A program made the translations under genes and the position numbers. The notes beneath the pieces were generated by a model. The model made no database searches, was not told where the DNA came from, and was given only the letters and a program-made list of their open reading frames with translations. This document shows positions 48,535-56,593 of a DNA stretch of 64,000 nucleotides, piece by piece; positions within the stretch are counted from its first letter, which is position 1; each line of letters begins with the position of its first letter. Source of the stretch: Brachybacterium ginsengisoli (GTDB lineage Bacteria > Actinomycetota > Actinomycetes > Actinomycetales > Dermabacteraceae); NCBI RefSeq assembly GCF_002407065.1, contig NZ_CP023564.1, forward strand, positions 1,860,001 to 1,924,000, read 5' to 3'.

Positions 48535-49452
48535 ATGACCACGCCCTCCCTCAGCGCCGACACACCGCGCGGCCGCATGTACCGTCTCGAGCCGGACGGC
48601 CCGCTGATGTATCCCTCGATCACCACCGTGTCCGGGATGCGCGCCAAGGACTTCCTGCAGGGCTGGTACGCCACCATGGCCTCCAAGAGGGCCCTGGAGA
48701 TGTACTCGTGGCTGGACCGCAACCCGCAGCGCGCCGCCGCCGAGATCTCCCGCGTGACCCGGGACCGCTGGGGCACGCAGAAGCGCATCGCGGCCGCCGC
48801 CCCGGAGTACACCCGCTCCGCCGCGGACTTCGGCACCCTGGTGCATGCGGCGTGTGAGGACTGGGGGACCAGCGGCACCCGCCCCGACGCCGAGGCGATC
48901 GGCGCGATCGTCGAGCAGATGCGCGCCGAGCAGGGAGCCTTCGCCGAGGAGAAGGACCCCGCGGCGCTCCTGGCGCGCGCGGCGGTGCGCCTGGATGGCT
49001 ACGCCCGCTTCCTGGACGACTACCAGCCCGAGTTCCTCGAGGTCGAGCAGACGGTCGTGAACCACACCGTCGGCTATGCCGGCACCACCGACGCGATCGT
49101 GAAGATCGGCAACACGGTGCTCAGCGCCGACATCAAGACCTCGAAGAAGGTCCGCGGCGACTACGCGCTGCAGGGCGTGGCCGTGTGCCGGGCCGAGCTG
49201 CTGCTGGACAACGACGGCACCACCCGCGAGATGCCGGACCTGACCGGGGCGTTCATCATCCACCTGCCCGAGGCGGGCGGCTACCAGGCGGTGCCGCTGC
49301 GCACGGGTGATGCCGAGTTCGAGGTGTTCCGCTCGCTGCGGGCCAGCTGGTCCTTCGAGCCCGACGAGTGCGCGCTCGAGCCCGCCGCCGGGCCCAAGGA
49401 CCTGCTGCTGTCGCTTCTGAAGGCCAAGGGCGGGATGGACGCCCTGGGCTGA
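48535..49452 (+). CDS. PD-(D/E)XK nuclease-superfamily protein
   Basis: 305 residues. The predicted core is GYAGTTDAIVKIG followed by VLSADIKTSKKVRGDYALQ, an Asp ... (D/E)-x-K motif with Asp-Ile-Lys, preceded by FGTLVHAACEDWG and a helical region, and followed by AVCRAELLLDNDGT. This is the RecB/Cas4-type fold (PF12705-like) used in exonucleases that process DNA ends. Here it is free-standing, without a helicase or Cas genes nearby, and lacks the Cys cluster of Cas4. ATG at 48535 with GTGAGGACCC upstream. Its job is unknown; phage-type exonuclease similarity is possible. Confidence 0.75.
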   Translation: MTTPSLSADTPRGRMYRLEPDGPLMYPSITTVSGMRAKDFLQGWYATMASKRALEMYSWLDRNPQRAAAEISRVTRDRWGTQKRIAAAAPEYTRSAADFGTLVHAACEDWGTSGTRPDAEAIGAIVEQMRAEQGAFAEEKDPAALLARAAVRLDGYARFLDDYQPEFLEVEQTVVNHTVGYAGTTDAIVKIGNTVLSADIKTSKKVRGDYALQGVAVCRAELLLDNDGTTREMPDLTGAFIIHLPEAGGYQAVPLRTGDAEFEVFRSLRASWSFEPDECALEPAAGPKDLLLSLLKAKGGMDALG

Positions 49453-49482
49453 GCCGGGTGCGGGGCGCTCCGTCCGGGACGA

Positions 49483-49530
49483 CGGCGGCGACCTGGGCTG
49501 GCGGCGGCGACCTGGGCTGGCGGCGGCGAC
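49483..49530. repeat. Short tandem repeat, 2.5 copies of 19 bp
   Basis: The unit CGGCGGCGACCTGGGCTGG occurs at 49483-49501 and 49502-49520, followed by ten more bases of a third copy. The copies are identical. It lies in the 154-bp gap between the nuclease-like gene and the YCII gene. Confidence 0.9.
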
Positions 49531-49606
49531 GCTGCGGGAGGAGACTTCGCACCACCACACTGGGCCCCGCGCCGGCACGGCTGCGGGCCGACGAGAGGCG
49601 GACCCG

Positions 49607-49948
49607 ATGGCGAAGTACCTGATCTCCTTCCCCAGCAGCGCGATGACCCTGACCGACGCGGACCTCCAGACGGCCTCCGAGGAGTCCCACGCCGTGGTGC
49701 GTGAGGCGAAGGCCGCCGGGGTGTGGGTGTTCGGCGGCGGGATCGACGAGAGCATCCCGCCGGTGATGGTGGACGGCGCCGGGACCGTCCTGGAGAGCAC
49801 CTATGCCCAGACGCGCCGCATCGAGGGCGGCTACTCGGTGCTCGACGTCGCCACGCGCGAGGAGGCGCTGGAGTGGGCCCGACGGTTCGCCGTCGCCTGC
49901 CGCTGTGCGCAGGAGGTGCGCGTGTTCATGGAGGACCCGGAGAGCTGA
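49607..49948 (+). CDS. YCII-related domain protein
   Basis: 113 residues. MAKYLISFPSSAMTLTD opens a ferredoxin-like alpha/beta fold, followed by SHAVVREAKAAGVWVFGGGI, RIEGGYSVLDVATREEALEW, and AVACRCAQEVRVF. It matches the YCII/DGPF family of small dimeric proteins, some fused to sigma-factor systems, with no settled activity. ATG at 49607 with GAGAGGCGGACCCG upstream. No ECF sigma factor is adjacent here. Function unknown. Confidence 0.82.
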   Translation: MAKYLISFPSSAMTLTDADLQTASEESHAVVREAKAAGVWVFGGGIDESIPPVMVDGAGTVLESTYAQTRRIEGGYSVLDVATREEALEWARRFAVACRCAQEVRVFMEDPES

Positions 49949-49978
49949 CCCGTCGGCCCCGGGACGACGACCGACGGG

Positions 49979-50016
49979 GACGGCCCCCGACCTGCGGGTG
50001 CAGGTCGGGGGCCGTC
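49979..50016. terminator. Bidirectional terminator between YCII gene and glnA
   Basis: A 17-bp perfect stem (49979-49995 with 50000-50016) with a GGGT tetraloop, between two convergent genes. Confidence 0.85.
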
Positions 50017-50037
50017 GTCGACTCGAGCGCTGGTGGC

Positions 50038-51468
50038 TCAGATGTCGTAGTACAGCTCGAACTCGTGGGGGTGCGGGCGGAAGCGGAACGGATCGATCTC
50101 CGTGGTGCGCTTGAGCTCGATCCAGGTCGAGATCAGGTCCTCGGGGAACACGTCGCCCTCGGTGAGGTAGTCGTGGTCGGCCTCGAGGGCGTCCAGAGCG
50201 GCTCCGAGCGAGTCGGGCAGCTGCTTGATCTGCTTGTGCTCCTCGGGGGGCAGCTCGTAGAGATCCTTGTCGATCGGCTCGGGCGGCTCGATGCGGTTGC
50301 GGATGCCGTCGATGCCGGCCATGAGCTGCGCGGCGAAGGCCAGGTACGGGTTCGCCGAGGGATCGGGTGCGCGGAACTCGATGCGCTTGGCCTTGGGCGA
50401 GGAGCCGGTGACCGGGATGCGGATCGCGGCGGAGCGGTTGCGCGCCGAGTAGACCATGTTCACCGGGGCTTCGAAGCCGGGCACGAGGCGCTTGAACGAG
50501 TTCACCGTGGGGTTGGTGAACGCGGTCAGCGAGGGGGAGTGCTCGATGATGCCGCCGATGTACCAGCGGGCGATGTCCGAGAGGCCGCCGTAGCCGCGCT
50601 CGTCGAAGAACAGCGGCTCGCCGTCCTTCCACAGCGACTGGTGGGTGTGCATGCCCGAGCCGTTATCCCCGAAGAGGGGCTTGGGCATGAAGGTCGCGGT
50701 CTTGCCCGCGTCCCACACGGTGTTCTTCACGACGTACTTGAACTTCATGACGTCGTCCGCTGCCTGCTGCAGCGTGTTGAAGCGGTAGTTGATCTCCTGC
50801 TGGCCGGCGGTGCCCACCTCGTGGTGAGCGCGCTCGATCTGCAGGCCCGTGTCCTCGAGGACGGAGCAGATCTCGTCGCGGAGGTCAGCCATCTGATCGT
50901 TCGGCGGGACGGGGAAGTAGCCGCCCTTGAGACGGGTCTTGTAGCCCTGGTTGCCACCGAACTCGGACTCGTCGCGGTCGGTGTTCCACACGGCCTCGTC
51001 GGAGTCGATGCTGTAGAAGCCGGAGTTGACGGTCGTCTTGAAGCGCACGTCGTCGAAGATGTAGAACTCGGCCTCGGCGGCGAACAGCGCGGTGTCCGCG
51101 ATGCCGGTGCTCTTGAGGTACTCCTCCGCCTTGGACGCCACGGTGCGCGGGTCCCGGGAGTAGGGCTCGTCCGTGAACGGATCCACGATCGAGAAGTTCA
51201 TGATGAGCGTCTTGCGCTCACGGAACGGGTCCAGGTAGGCGGTCTCCAGATCCGGGACCAGCTTCATGTCCGACTCGTGGATCGCCTGGAACCCGCGGAT
51301 CGAGGAGCCGTCGAAGAGCTGCCCGGTCGCGATGGCCTCTTCGTCGAAGGTGCCCGCGGGAATGTTGAAGTGCTGCATGACGCCGGGAAGATCGCAGAAC
51401 CGGATGTCGATGAACTCGACGTCCTCTTCCTCGATGTACTTGACGACCTCGCTGGGACTGTTGAACAC
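50038..51468 (-). CDS. glnA: Glutamine synthetase, type I
   Basis: 476 residues. The classic segments are [75 protein letters not shown] and [20 protein letters not shown]. The adenylylation Tyr is present in [15 protein letters not shown] (about residue 400). It makes glutamine from glutamate and ammonia with ATP. GTG at 51468 with GATGGAGGAGAC upstream. Activity control by GlnE, encoded 1.7 kb away on the other strand, is expected. The upstream gap holds TAAGCT (51581-51576), a possible -10. Confidence 0.96.
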   Translation of the reverse strand: MFNSPSEVVKYIEEEDVEFIDIRFCDLPGVMQHFNIPAGTFDEEAIATGQLFDGSSIRGFQAIHESDMKLVPDLETAYLDPFRERKTLIMNFSIVDPFTDEPYSRDPRTVASKAEEYLKSTGIADTALFAAEAEFYIFDDVRFKTTVNSGFYSIDSDEAVWNTDRDESEFGGNQGYKTRLKGGYFPVPPNDQMADLRDEICSVLEDTGLQIERAHHEVGTAGQQEINYRFNTLQQAADDVMKFKYVVKNTVWDAGKTATFMPKPLFGDNGSGMHTHQSLWKDGEPLFFDERGYGGLSDIARWYIGGIIEHSPSLTAFTNPTVNSFKRLVPGFEAPVNMVYSARNRSAAIRIPVTGSSPKAKRIEFRAPDPSANPYLAFAAQLMAGIDGIRNRIEPPEPIDKDLYELPPEEHKQIKQLPDSLGAALDALEADHDYLTEGDVFPEDLISTWIELKRTTEIDPFRFRPHPHEFELYYDI

Positions 51469-51648
51469 GTCTCCTCCATCCGCGCCCTGCGGCGCGTGTA
51501 GTGCTGTCTGACCCCGAGGGGCGATCACCTGGCGAGCTCCGTCGACCTGATTCAGGCCCGAACTCGGGTGGGTCCAGCTTAGGCGCTGTGTCGCGCGGCA
51601 CCCCCAGGAACAGGCAGACGTCCAGGCGCGGGAACTAAGGTTCAGGAC

Positions 51649-52083
51649 GTGATCGATCGCAAGGACCTCGGCTCCTGGATGGAGGGCGCCCCCGCCGCCG
51701 AGGGATACGTCAAGGGCTCCTCTCTCGGCCTGCCTCCGGAGGGACCGGGCTCCGTCGCGCCGTTCTGGCGCCGACCCCTCGCGCTGGTCGTCGACTGGGG
51801 GCTGTGCCTGGCCATCTCCGCCCTCGTGCTCTCCGGGGACGCACTGGCCAACCTGGTGCTGTTCGCCGTGGTGAACGTGCTGTTCCTGAGCCTTTTCGGG
51901 GCGACCCCGGGGCAGTACGTGCTGAGGACGAGGGTGCTGCCGGTCTCCGGTCGCTCGCCGATGGTGCTGCGCGCTGCGGTGCGCACCGTCCTGATGCTCC
52001 TGCTGCTGCCGGCCGTGGTCTGGAACCGCGACGCGCAGCCGCTGCACGACGTCGTCGCCGGCACCGCCGTCGTCCGAGCCTGA
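51649..52083 (+). CDS. RDD family membrane protein
   Basis: 144 residues. A cytoplasmic N-terminus of about 40 residues, then [23 protein letters not shown] (RDD-type Arg and Asp with first helix), a second helix, [15 protein letters not shown], and a third helix ending in [18 protein letters not shown] (the conserved LHD segment). RDD proteins have been linked to ion transport or stress, without a firm role. The GTG at 51649 has TAAGGT 7 nt upstream; a weak AGGA is also present. Divergent from glnA; this RDD-glnA arrangement is common in actinobacteria. Confidence 0.88.
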   Translation: MIDRKDLGSWMEGAPAAEGYVKGSSLGLPPEGPGSVAPFWRRPLALVVDWGLCLAISALVLSGDALANLVLFAVVNVLFLSLFGATPGQYVLRTRVLPVSGRSPMVLRAAVRTVLMLLLLPAVVWNRDAQPLHDVVAGTAVVRA

Positions 52084-52184
52084 CCCGCTCCCGCGCGGCC
52101 CCTCGAGGCCCTCTGCAGGCCCCTCGCGGCGGCACGTCCATGCCACCGGACTTCTCTGATGAACGCCTCTGACCTGCAGTTCCG

Positions 52185-52227
52185 CATAATGTCACGAAAC
52201 GGTAACGTAGATAACGGAATGGTAACG
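52185..52227 (+). promoter_or_regulatory. Promoter-like region with repeated GTAACG elements
   Basis: CATAAT (52185-52190) is a 5-of-6 -10 match. It is followed by GTCACG (52191), GTAACG (52202), ATAACG (52211) and GTAACG (52222), spaced 11, 9 and 11 bases. The two 11-base pairs look like direct-repeat sites for a response regulator of the OmpR type; MtrA-like sites are the nearest thing I recall, and that is only an inference. The region is much richer in A and T than its surroundings and lies between two convergent genes. Confidence 0.4.
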
Positions 52228-52260
52228 ACGATGGGCGGCGGCGGCTCCTGCCCACGATGA

Positions 52261-52298
52261 ACGAGGCCCCCTGCCGCCGGAGCGGAAGGGGGCCTCGT
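52261..52298. terminator. Hairpin between RDD gene and DUF4191 gene
   Basis: A 12-bp perfect stem (52261-52272 with 52287-52298), the loop folding again (CCGC with GCGG). It can stop the minus-strand DUF4191-lip operon and any plus-strand transcript from 52.19 kb. Confidence 0.75.
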
Positions 52299-52315
52299 GC
52301 AGGATCAGGGCCGGA

Positions 52316-53059
52316 TCAGCGGCCGCGCATCGCCTTGCGATTGGGGCGGGCGCGCATCGGGTCGACGCCCTTGGGCACCGACTGCCGCAGCGACCGGCGC
52401 AGGGCGCTCAGACGCTTGGTGACCTGAGCGGACTCGTCCTTGGTCAGCTGCTTCTTCATCCGCTGCATGTAGGTGGGGAGCTTGTGCAGCGGGACCTCGC
52501 CGTCACCGTCGCCGACCACGATCTGGTGGACCGGGACGTTGTCGTGCTGGAGCACGCGGCGGATGCTGCGGCGCTCCTTCTCCAGGAGCTTCATGGAGAC
52601 CGCCGAGGAGTCCTCAGCCACCACCGCGATGCCCGCCCGGCCCGAGGCGCGGAAGAGCATCTTCTGGCTGCGGGGATCGATCTGCACCGGCTCCTCGTCG
52701 ACGTTCCAGCCGCGGCGGATCGACTGCATCGCGGCGAGCGCCGCGCCGGGCTGACCCTTGATGCGGCCGAACGCCGCGCGCTCGGCCTTGCGAGCCAGGA
52801 TCATCATCGCGATCAGCACACCGATCGCGAGACCCATGAAGACGCCGTACCAGGGGCTGCTGAAGATCAGCAGCGTGAGCAGGACGGCGACGATCACGGA
52901 GCCGACCACAGCCGCCAGCATGAGCGGCAGCGTGCTGCTGTCGACCTCCTGGGTGTACTTGTACACCTCGATGATCTGCTTGATGCGGCCAGGCTTCTTG
53001 GTGCCGTCGGCGTTCTTCTTCGTGCCCTTCTCGGGCGTGGTCTCGGACTTGCGAGCCAT
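52316..53059 (-). CDS. DUF4191 domain-containing membrane protein
   Basis: 247 residues. A basic N-terminus (TPEKGTKKNADGTKKPGRIKQ), two adjacent membrane helices (about 46-64 and 68-88), then a cytoplasmic domain with AFGRIKGQPGAALAAMQSIRRGW, GIAVVAEDS and RRVLQHDNVPVHQIVVGDG. The C-terminus is Arg/Lys-rich. DUF4191 is an actinobacterial family of unknown function that habitually sits between glnA and lipA, as here. It is 32 bp downstream of lipA on the same strand, so probably co-transcribed with lipB-lipA. Confidence 0.88.
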   Translation of the reverse strand: MARKSETTPEKGTKKNADGTKKPGRIKQIIEVYKYTQEVDSSTLPLMLAAVVGSVIVAVLLTLLIFSSPWYGVFMGLAIGVLIAMMILARKAERAAFGRIKGQPGAALAAMQSIRRGWNVDEEPVQIDPRSQKMLFRASGRAGIAVVAEDSSAVSMKLLEKERRSIRRVLQHDNVPVHQIVVGDGDGEVPLHKLPTYMQRMKKQLTKDESAQVTKRLSALRRSLRQSVPKGVDPMRARPNRKAMRGR

Positions 53060-53091
53060 GTGCGGTGGGTCCTCTCGGGGCCGGGCGGGCG

Positions 53092-54114
53092 TCAGCTCGC
53101 GACGGCCTGCTGGGTGCGGGCGACGACGCTCGCAGCTTCCTGACGGGCGGGCTGGTTCGAATCGAGGTGGAGGAGGTTCTCCGGGATCTCCCGGTCGAGC
53201 TTCCGCATCGCCTGCGCCCAGAGCTTCCCGGCGCGGTAGGAGGAGCGGACCATCGGACCGGCCATGACCGCGAGGAAGCCCATCTCCTCGGCGGCGCGGG
53301 ACAGGGCGACGAACTGCTGGGGCTTGACCCAGCGGTCGATCGGGTGATGGAGCTTGGAGGGGCGCATGTACTGCGTGATCGTGATGATGTCGCAGCCGGC
53401 GTCGTGCAGGCGCTCGAGCGAATCCAGGATCTCGTCGTCGGTCTCGCCCATGCCCAGGATGAGGTTCGACTTCGTGATCATGCCGGCGGCCTTGCCCATC
53501 GAGATCACCTCCAGCGAGCGCTCGTAGCGGAACGCCGGGCGGATCTGCTTGAAGATCCGCGGCACCGTCTCGAGGTTGTGCGCGAACACCTCGGGCTTCG
53601 CCTCGAACACCTGCTGGAGGTGGTGGCCGTTGCCCTTGATGTCGTCGATCAGCAGCTCGACCCCGGTGCCGGGGTTCATCGCATGGATCTGCTCGCAGGT
53701 GCGGGCGAAGAGCCCGGCCGCGCCGTCCTCGAGATCGTCACGGGCCACGCCCGTGATGGTCGAGTAGCGCAGGCCCATCTCCTTGACGGACTGAGCCACC
53801 TTGAAGGGCTCCATCGGGTCCACGGCCATCGGCTTGCCGGTCGCGATGTTGCAGAAGTCGCAGCGCCGGGTGCAGGTGTCCCCACCGATGAGGAAGGTCG
53901 CCTCGCGATCCTCCCAGCACTCGAAGATGTTGGGGCAGCCTGCTTCCTCGCAGACCGTGTGCAGGCCCTGGCCGTGCACGCGCTTCTTCATCGCGGTGTA
54001 TTCGGGACCCATCACGGCGCGGGTCTTGATCCATTCGGGCTTGCGCTCGATCGGGACCTCGGCATTGCGAGCCTCGACGCGCAGCATGCGCCGGCCTTCG
54101 GGGGCGAGTGTCAC
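53092..54114 (-). CDS. lipA: Lipoyl synthase
   Basis: 340 residues. The auxiliary 4Fe-4S cluster ligands are in [13 protein letters not shown], the radical SAM cluster in [20 protein letters not shown], and the C-terminal Ser ligand in MVRSSYRAG. It inserts two sulfurs into octanoyl groups on E2 and glycine-cleavage H proteins. The GTG at 54114 has GAGGAGGCATCAGG upstream. 63 bp after lipB. Its main client E2 gene, with two lipoyl domains, lies 2.5 kb away. Confidence 0.97.
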   Translation of the reverse strand: MTLAPEGRRMLRVEARNAEVPIERKPEWIKTRAVMGPEYTAMKKRVHGQGLHTVCEEAGCPNIFECWEDREATFLIGGDTCTRRCDFCNIATGKPMAVDPMEPFKVAQSVKEMGLRYSTITGVARDDLEDGAAGLFARTCEQIHAMNPGTGVELLIDDIKGNGHHLQQVFEAKPEVFAHNLETVPRIFKQIRPAFRYERSLEVISMGKAAGMITKSNLILGMGETDDEILDSLERLHDAGCDIITITQYMRPSKLHHPIDRWVKPQQFVALSRAAEEMGFLAVMAGPMVRSSYRAGKLWAQAMRKLDREIPENLLHLDSNQPARQEAASVVARTQQAVAS

Positions 54115-54177
54115 CCTGATGCCTCCTCATCTCGACGTTCCATGGAGTCTATCGACCCAGCCCGGTCGACGGTCGCC

Positions 54178-54876
54178 TCAGACCGGTCGGGCCGAGGTGC
54201 GGTGCGCCACGAGCTCGGTCATCGCCTCGGCGGCGAGGTCGACCACGTCGGCGACCGCGATGCGGCGCCCGGCCTCCTGGCTGAGGCTCGTCACCCCGGC
54301 GTCGTCGATGCCGCAGGGGATGACGTTGTGGGCCCAGGACAGGTCGTTCGCGCAGTTCAGGGCGAAGCCGTGCATCGTGGCGCGCTTGGAGACGCGCATC
54401 CCGATGGCGCACACCTTGCGCGCCTCCTCGCCCTCCGGGGTCACCCAGACCCCGCTGCGTCCCTCGACGGTCACGGTGGGGACGCCGACGGCATCGCAGA
54501 CGCCCATGATCGTGCGCTCGAGATCCCTCACGAAGCCGACGACGTCGATCGGGATCGGCAGCTTCACCAGCGGATAGCCGACCAGCTGCTGCGGTCCGTG
54601 CCAGGTGATCTTGCCGCCGCGGTCGATGTCGATGACCTCGGCGCCGTCGCGCGGGCGCTCGTGATCGCGCGTGAGCTTCCCGGCCGTGTAGACGCTCCGG
54701 TGCTCCAGCAGCAGCAGCGTGTCGGGGCGGTCCCCGGCCACGACCTCGGCATGGAGCTCACGCTGCAGCGCCCAGGCGGCGCGATAGTCGACGGGCCCAG
54801 GGGGCAGGCCGAACTCCTCGTGCCGGTCTCCTCCGGGCACGGGTTCGCTGAATCCGAGGCGTATCACGTCGAGCAC
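54178..54876 (-). CDS. lipB: Octanoyltransferase
   Basis: 232 residues. The family signature [18 protein letters not shown] and the catalytic Cys/Lys region [23 protein letters not shown] and [18 protein letters not shown] are present. It moves octanoyl from ACP to lipoyl domains, before LipA acts. The start is a GTG at 54876 with TAGCCT 6 nt upstream and no ribosome site, a leaderless pattern. First gene of lipB-lipA-DUF4191. It is divergent from the pseudokinase-like gene with a gap of 62 bp. Confidence 0.95.
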   Translation of the reverse strand: MLDVIRLGFSEPVPGGDRHEEFGLPPGPVDYRAAWALQRELHAEVVAGDRPDTLLLLEHRSVYTAGKLTRDHERPRDGAEVIDIDRGGKITWHGPQQLVGYPLVKLPIPIDVVGFVRDLERTIMGVCDAVGVPTVTVEGRSGVWVTPEGEEARKVCAIGMRVSKRATMHGFALNCANDLSWAHNVIPCGIDDAGVTSLSQEAGRRIAVADVVDLAAEAMTELVAHRTSARPV

Positions 54877-54938
54877 CGCCCCAGGCTACTCCGCTCTCAC
54901 CAGGTCGTTGTGGATGACCGCGGGGGTGGGATGCACCG

Positions 54939-56435
54939 ATGGGGTTCACTGCTGCCATGGACGAGGTCGATGACGCGAAGTTCTCCGGGCAGCCGCTGCC
55001 CTCGAGCGCTCGGGCGCGCCGCGTGCGCAGGTCCGCGCCGGGCCCCGCCACGGCTCAGGAGCCGACGCGCGAGGGCGACCGCGAGGAGGTGCGCTACGAC
55101 TCCGCCGACGGTCCCCGCGCGGTGCGCCTGCGCGGACTCACCGACGAGGCGCGGGCAGAGGTCCAGGCGGAGGCGCAGCTCCTGGCGTCGCTCGAGGTCG
55201 CGGGGATCACCGCCGCTCCTGCGGTCCTCGAGCTCGAGGAGGAGGGATACCAGCGCGAATCGGTGCCCCTGCTGAAGGTCGGCAGCGGGCGCCGCGCCGC
55301 AGGAGTCGACGCGCCGCCGACGGGGGAGCGGCACGCCCTGGCTCGTGCACGGGAGGCGCTCGATGCGCTCGTGGACGCGCTGCACGAACGAGGGTGGGTG
55401 CTCGGGGCGAGATCCGGGCAGGGACTCGGAATCCGCCCGGACGGATCCGTCCTGGTGCTCGATCTGCAGGGGCTGCGACGGGGTGACGACGTCACGGCCC
55501 GCCAGGACGACCGTGCATGGGTGGACTCCGTCCTCCGGGATCAGGACCGAACGCTGCGTCGGCGCGTGCACCGGACCGAGTCCGGGGTCGAGGACCCGTC
55601 CTGGACCCTGGGAGACCTCCCTGCGGCTGGTTCCGCCGAGCGCGCGGAGCAGGCACCCGATCCCGGCCCCGGCGTCCGTCCCCGGCCTCGCCGGGCTCCG
55701 GCCACGTCGCCATTGCGGTCCGTGGCCTCTGCGTCGCGACGCTCCGCCGACGGGGGAGCGACGGACCGGACCAGAGCCCGGGGCCGCACCTCCTCTGGCC
55801 GGCGCGGCGCGGCGCGACGGGTGGCGCTCCCTATCCGAGAGGTTCTGCATCAGCCTCGTCTGCGCCGTATCGCCCTGCTCAGCGGTGCGTTCGTGCTGCT
55901 GTGCGGGAGCGTGGCGGGTCTCGGAGCCTGGTGGGGTCAGGACCGATCGGAACCCGGCCCTGTGGTGGGATCGCCGACAGCCGGCTCGACCATGGAGCCC
56001 GCTCCTCTGCCGGCGCCGCAGATCGAGGATCCGCAGATGCTGGTGGCGGAGCTCGCCGGAGCACGGCACGCGTACGTCACCGGTCTGTCCGACGAACCGT
56101 CCTCGGCCCCGGGGAGCATCGCACTCGAGGAGGACCGGCGCCTTCGTGACGCCTATGAGGGGACCACGGTGAGCGGAAGCGGACCGGTCGTGCACTCGGC
56201 GGAGGTCATCGAACAGGCGGAGGACGGCGAGACTGCGGTGGTGCACGCGGAGACCTCGATGGAGGAGGTCCAGGTGATGCGCTCCGGAGGGGAGGCCACG
56301 ACCGTGCCGGGCACCGAGGCGGCGGCGGTCGAGCTCGTGCTGCGCTGGGACGGCAGGCGGTGGCTCATCCTCAGCGCGGAGCCGCCGGACGTCGGTGGCC
56401 GGGGGGACACCACGGAGGAGGACGTCACCGGCTGA
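54939..56435 (+). CDS. Membrane protein with a degenerate protein-kinase-like domain
   Basis: 498 residues. The N-terminal 200 residues look like a decayed kinase fold: VRYDSADGPRAVRLRGLTDEA, EVQAEAQLLASLEVAGI (C-helix-like), ALDALVDALHERGWVLG followed by GLGIRPDGSVLVLDLQGLRRGDD, which aligns with the catalytic-loop and DFG regions but lacks the HRD and DFG residues. A long basic, Pro/Arg/Ser-rich stretch (about 215-310), one membrane helix (about 318-340) and an outside domain of about 150 residues follow, ending with LVLRWDGRRWLILSAEPP. Start may be 54939 or 54957. Not assigned to a known family; the kinase likeness is an inference. Confidence 0.6.
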   Translation: MGFTAAMDEVDDAKFSGQPLPSSARARRVRRSAPGPATAQEPTREGDREEVRYDSADGPRAVRLRGLTDEARAEVQAEAQLLASLEVAGITAAPAVLELEEEGYQRESVPLLKVGSGRRAAGVDAPPTGERHALARAREALDALVDALHERGWVLGARSGQGLGIRPDGSVLVLDLQGLRRGDDVTARQDDRAWVDSVLRDQDRTLRRRVHRTESGVEDPSWTLGDLPAAGSAERAEQAPDPGPGVRPRPRRAPATSPLRSVASASRRSADGGATDRTRARGRTSSGRRGAARRVALPIREVLHQPRLRRIALLSGAFVLLCGSVAGLGAWWGQDRSEPGPVVGSPTAGSTMEPAPLPAPQIEDPQMLVAELAGARHAYVTGLSDEPSSAPGSIALEEDRRLRDAYEGTTVSGSGPVVHSAEVIEQAEDGETAVVHAETSMEEVQVMRSGGEATTVPGTEAAAVELVLRWDGRRWLILSAEPPDVGGRGDTTEEDVTG

Positions 56436-56495
56436 GCTCCTCGACCGCGCGCCCGGTGACTCGGCGCAGAGGAGCATCGCGGGGAGCCCCCGCTG

Positions 56496-56543
56496 ACGGA
56501 GAAGGGCCCCGACACCGGTGCAGGTGTCGGGGCCCTTCTCCGT
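56496..56543. terminator. Bidirectional terminator, 21-bp perfect stem
   Basis: 56496-56516 pairs with 56523-56543 without a mismatch around a GGTGCA loop. It separates the convergent pseudokinase-like gene and the E2 gene. Confidence 0.85.
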
Positions 56544-56593
56544 GCATCGCCGCCAGCGCGACGGGCGCGGACCTCGGTCAGGAGGTCACTGGC

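Noticed and set aside
49483-49530. CRISPR-like array
   Set aside because: The 19-bp units are directly adjacent with no spacers, only 2.5 copies, and there are no cas genes.
52191-52227. GlnR box reading of the GTCAC-N6-GTAAC sequence near glnA
   Set aside because: The spacing fits one a/b pair only, the second pair fails, and the site lies beyond the ends of genes rather than at the glnA promoter.
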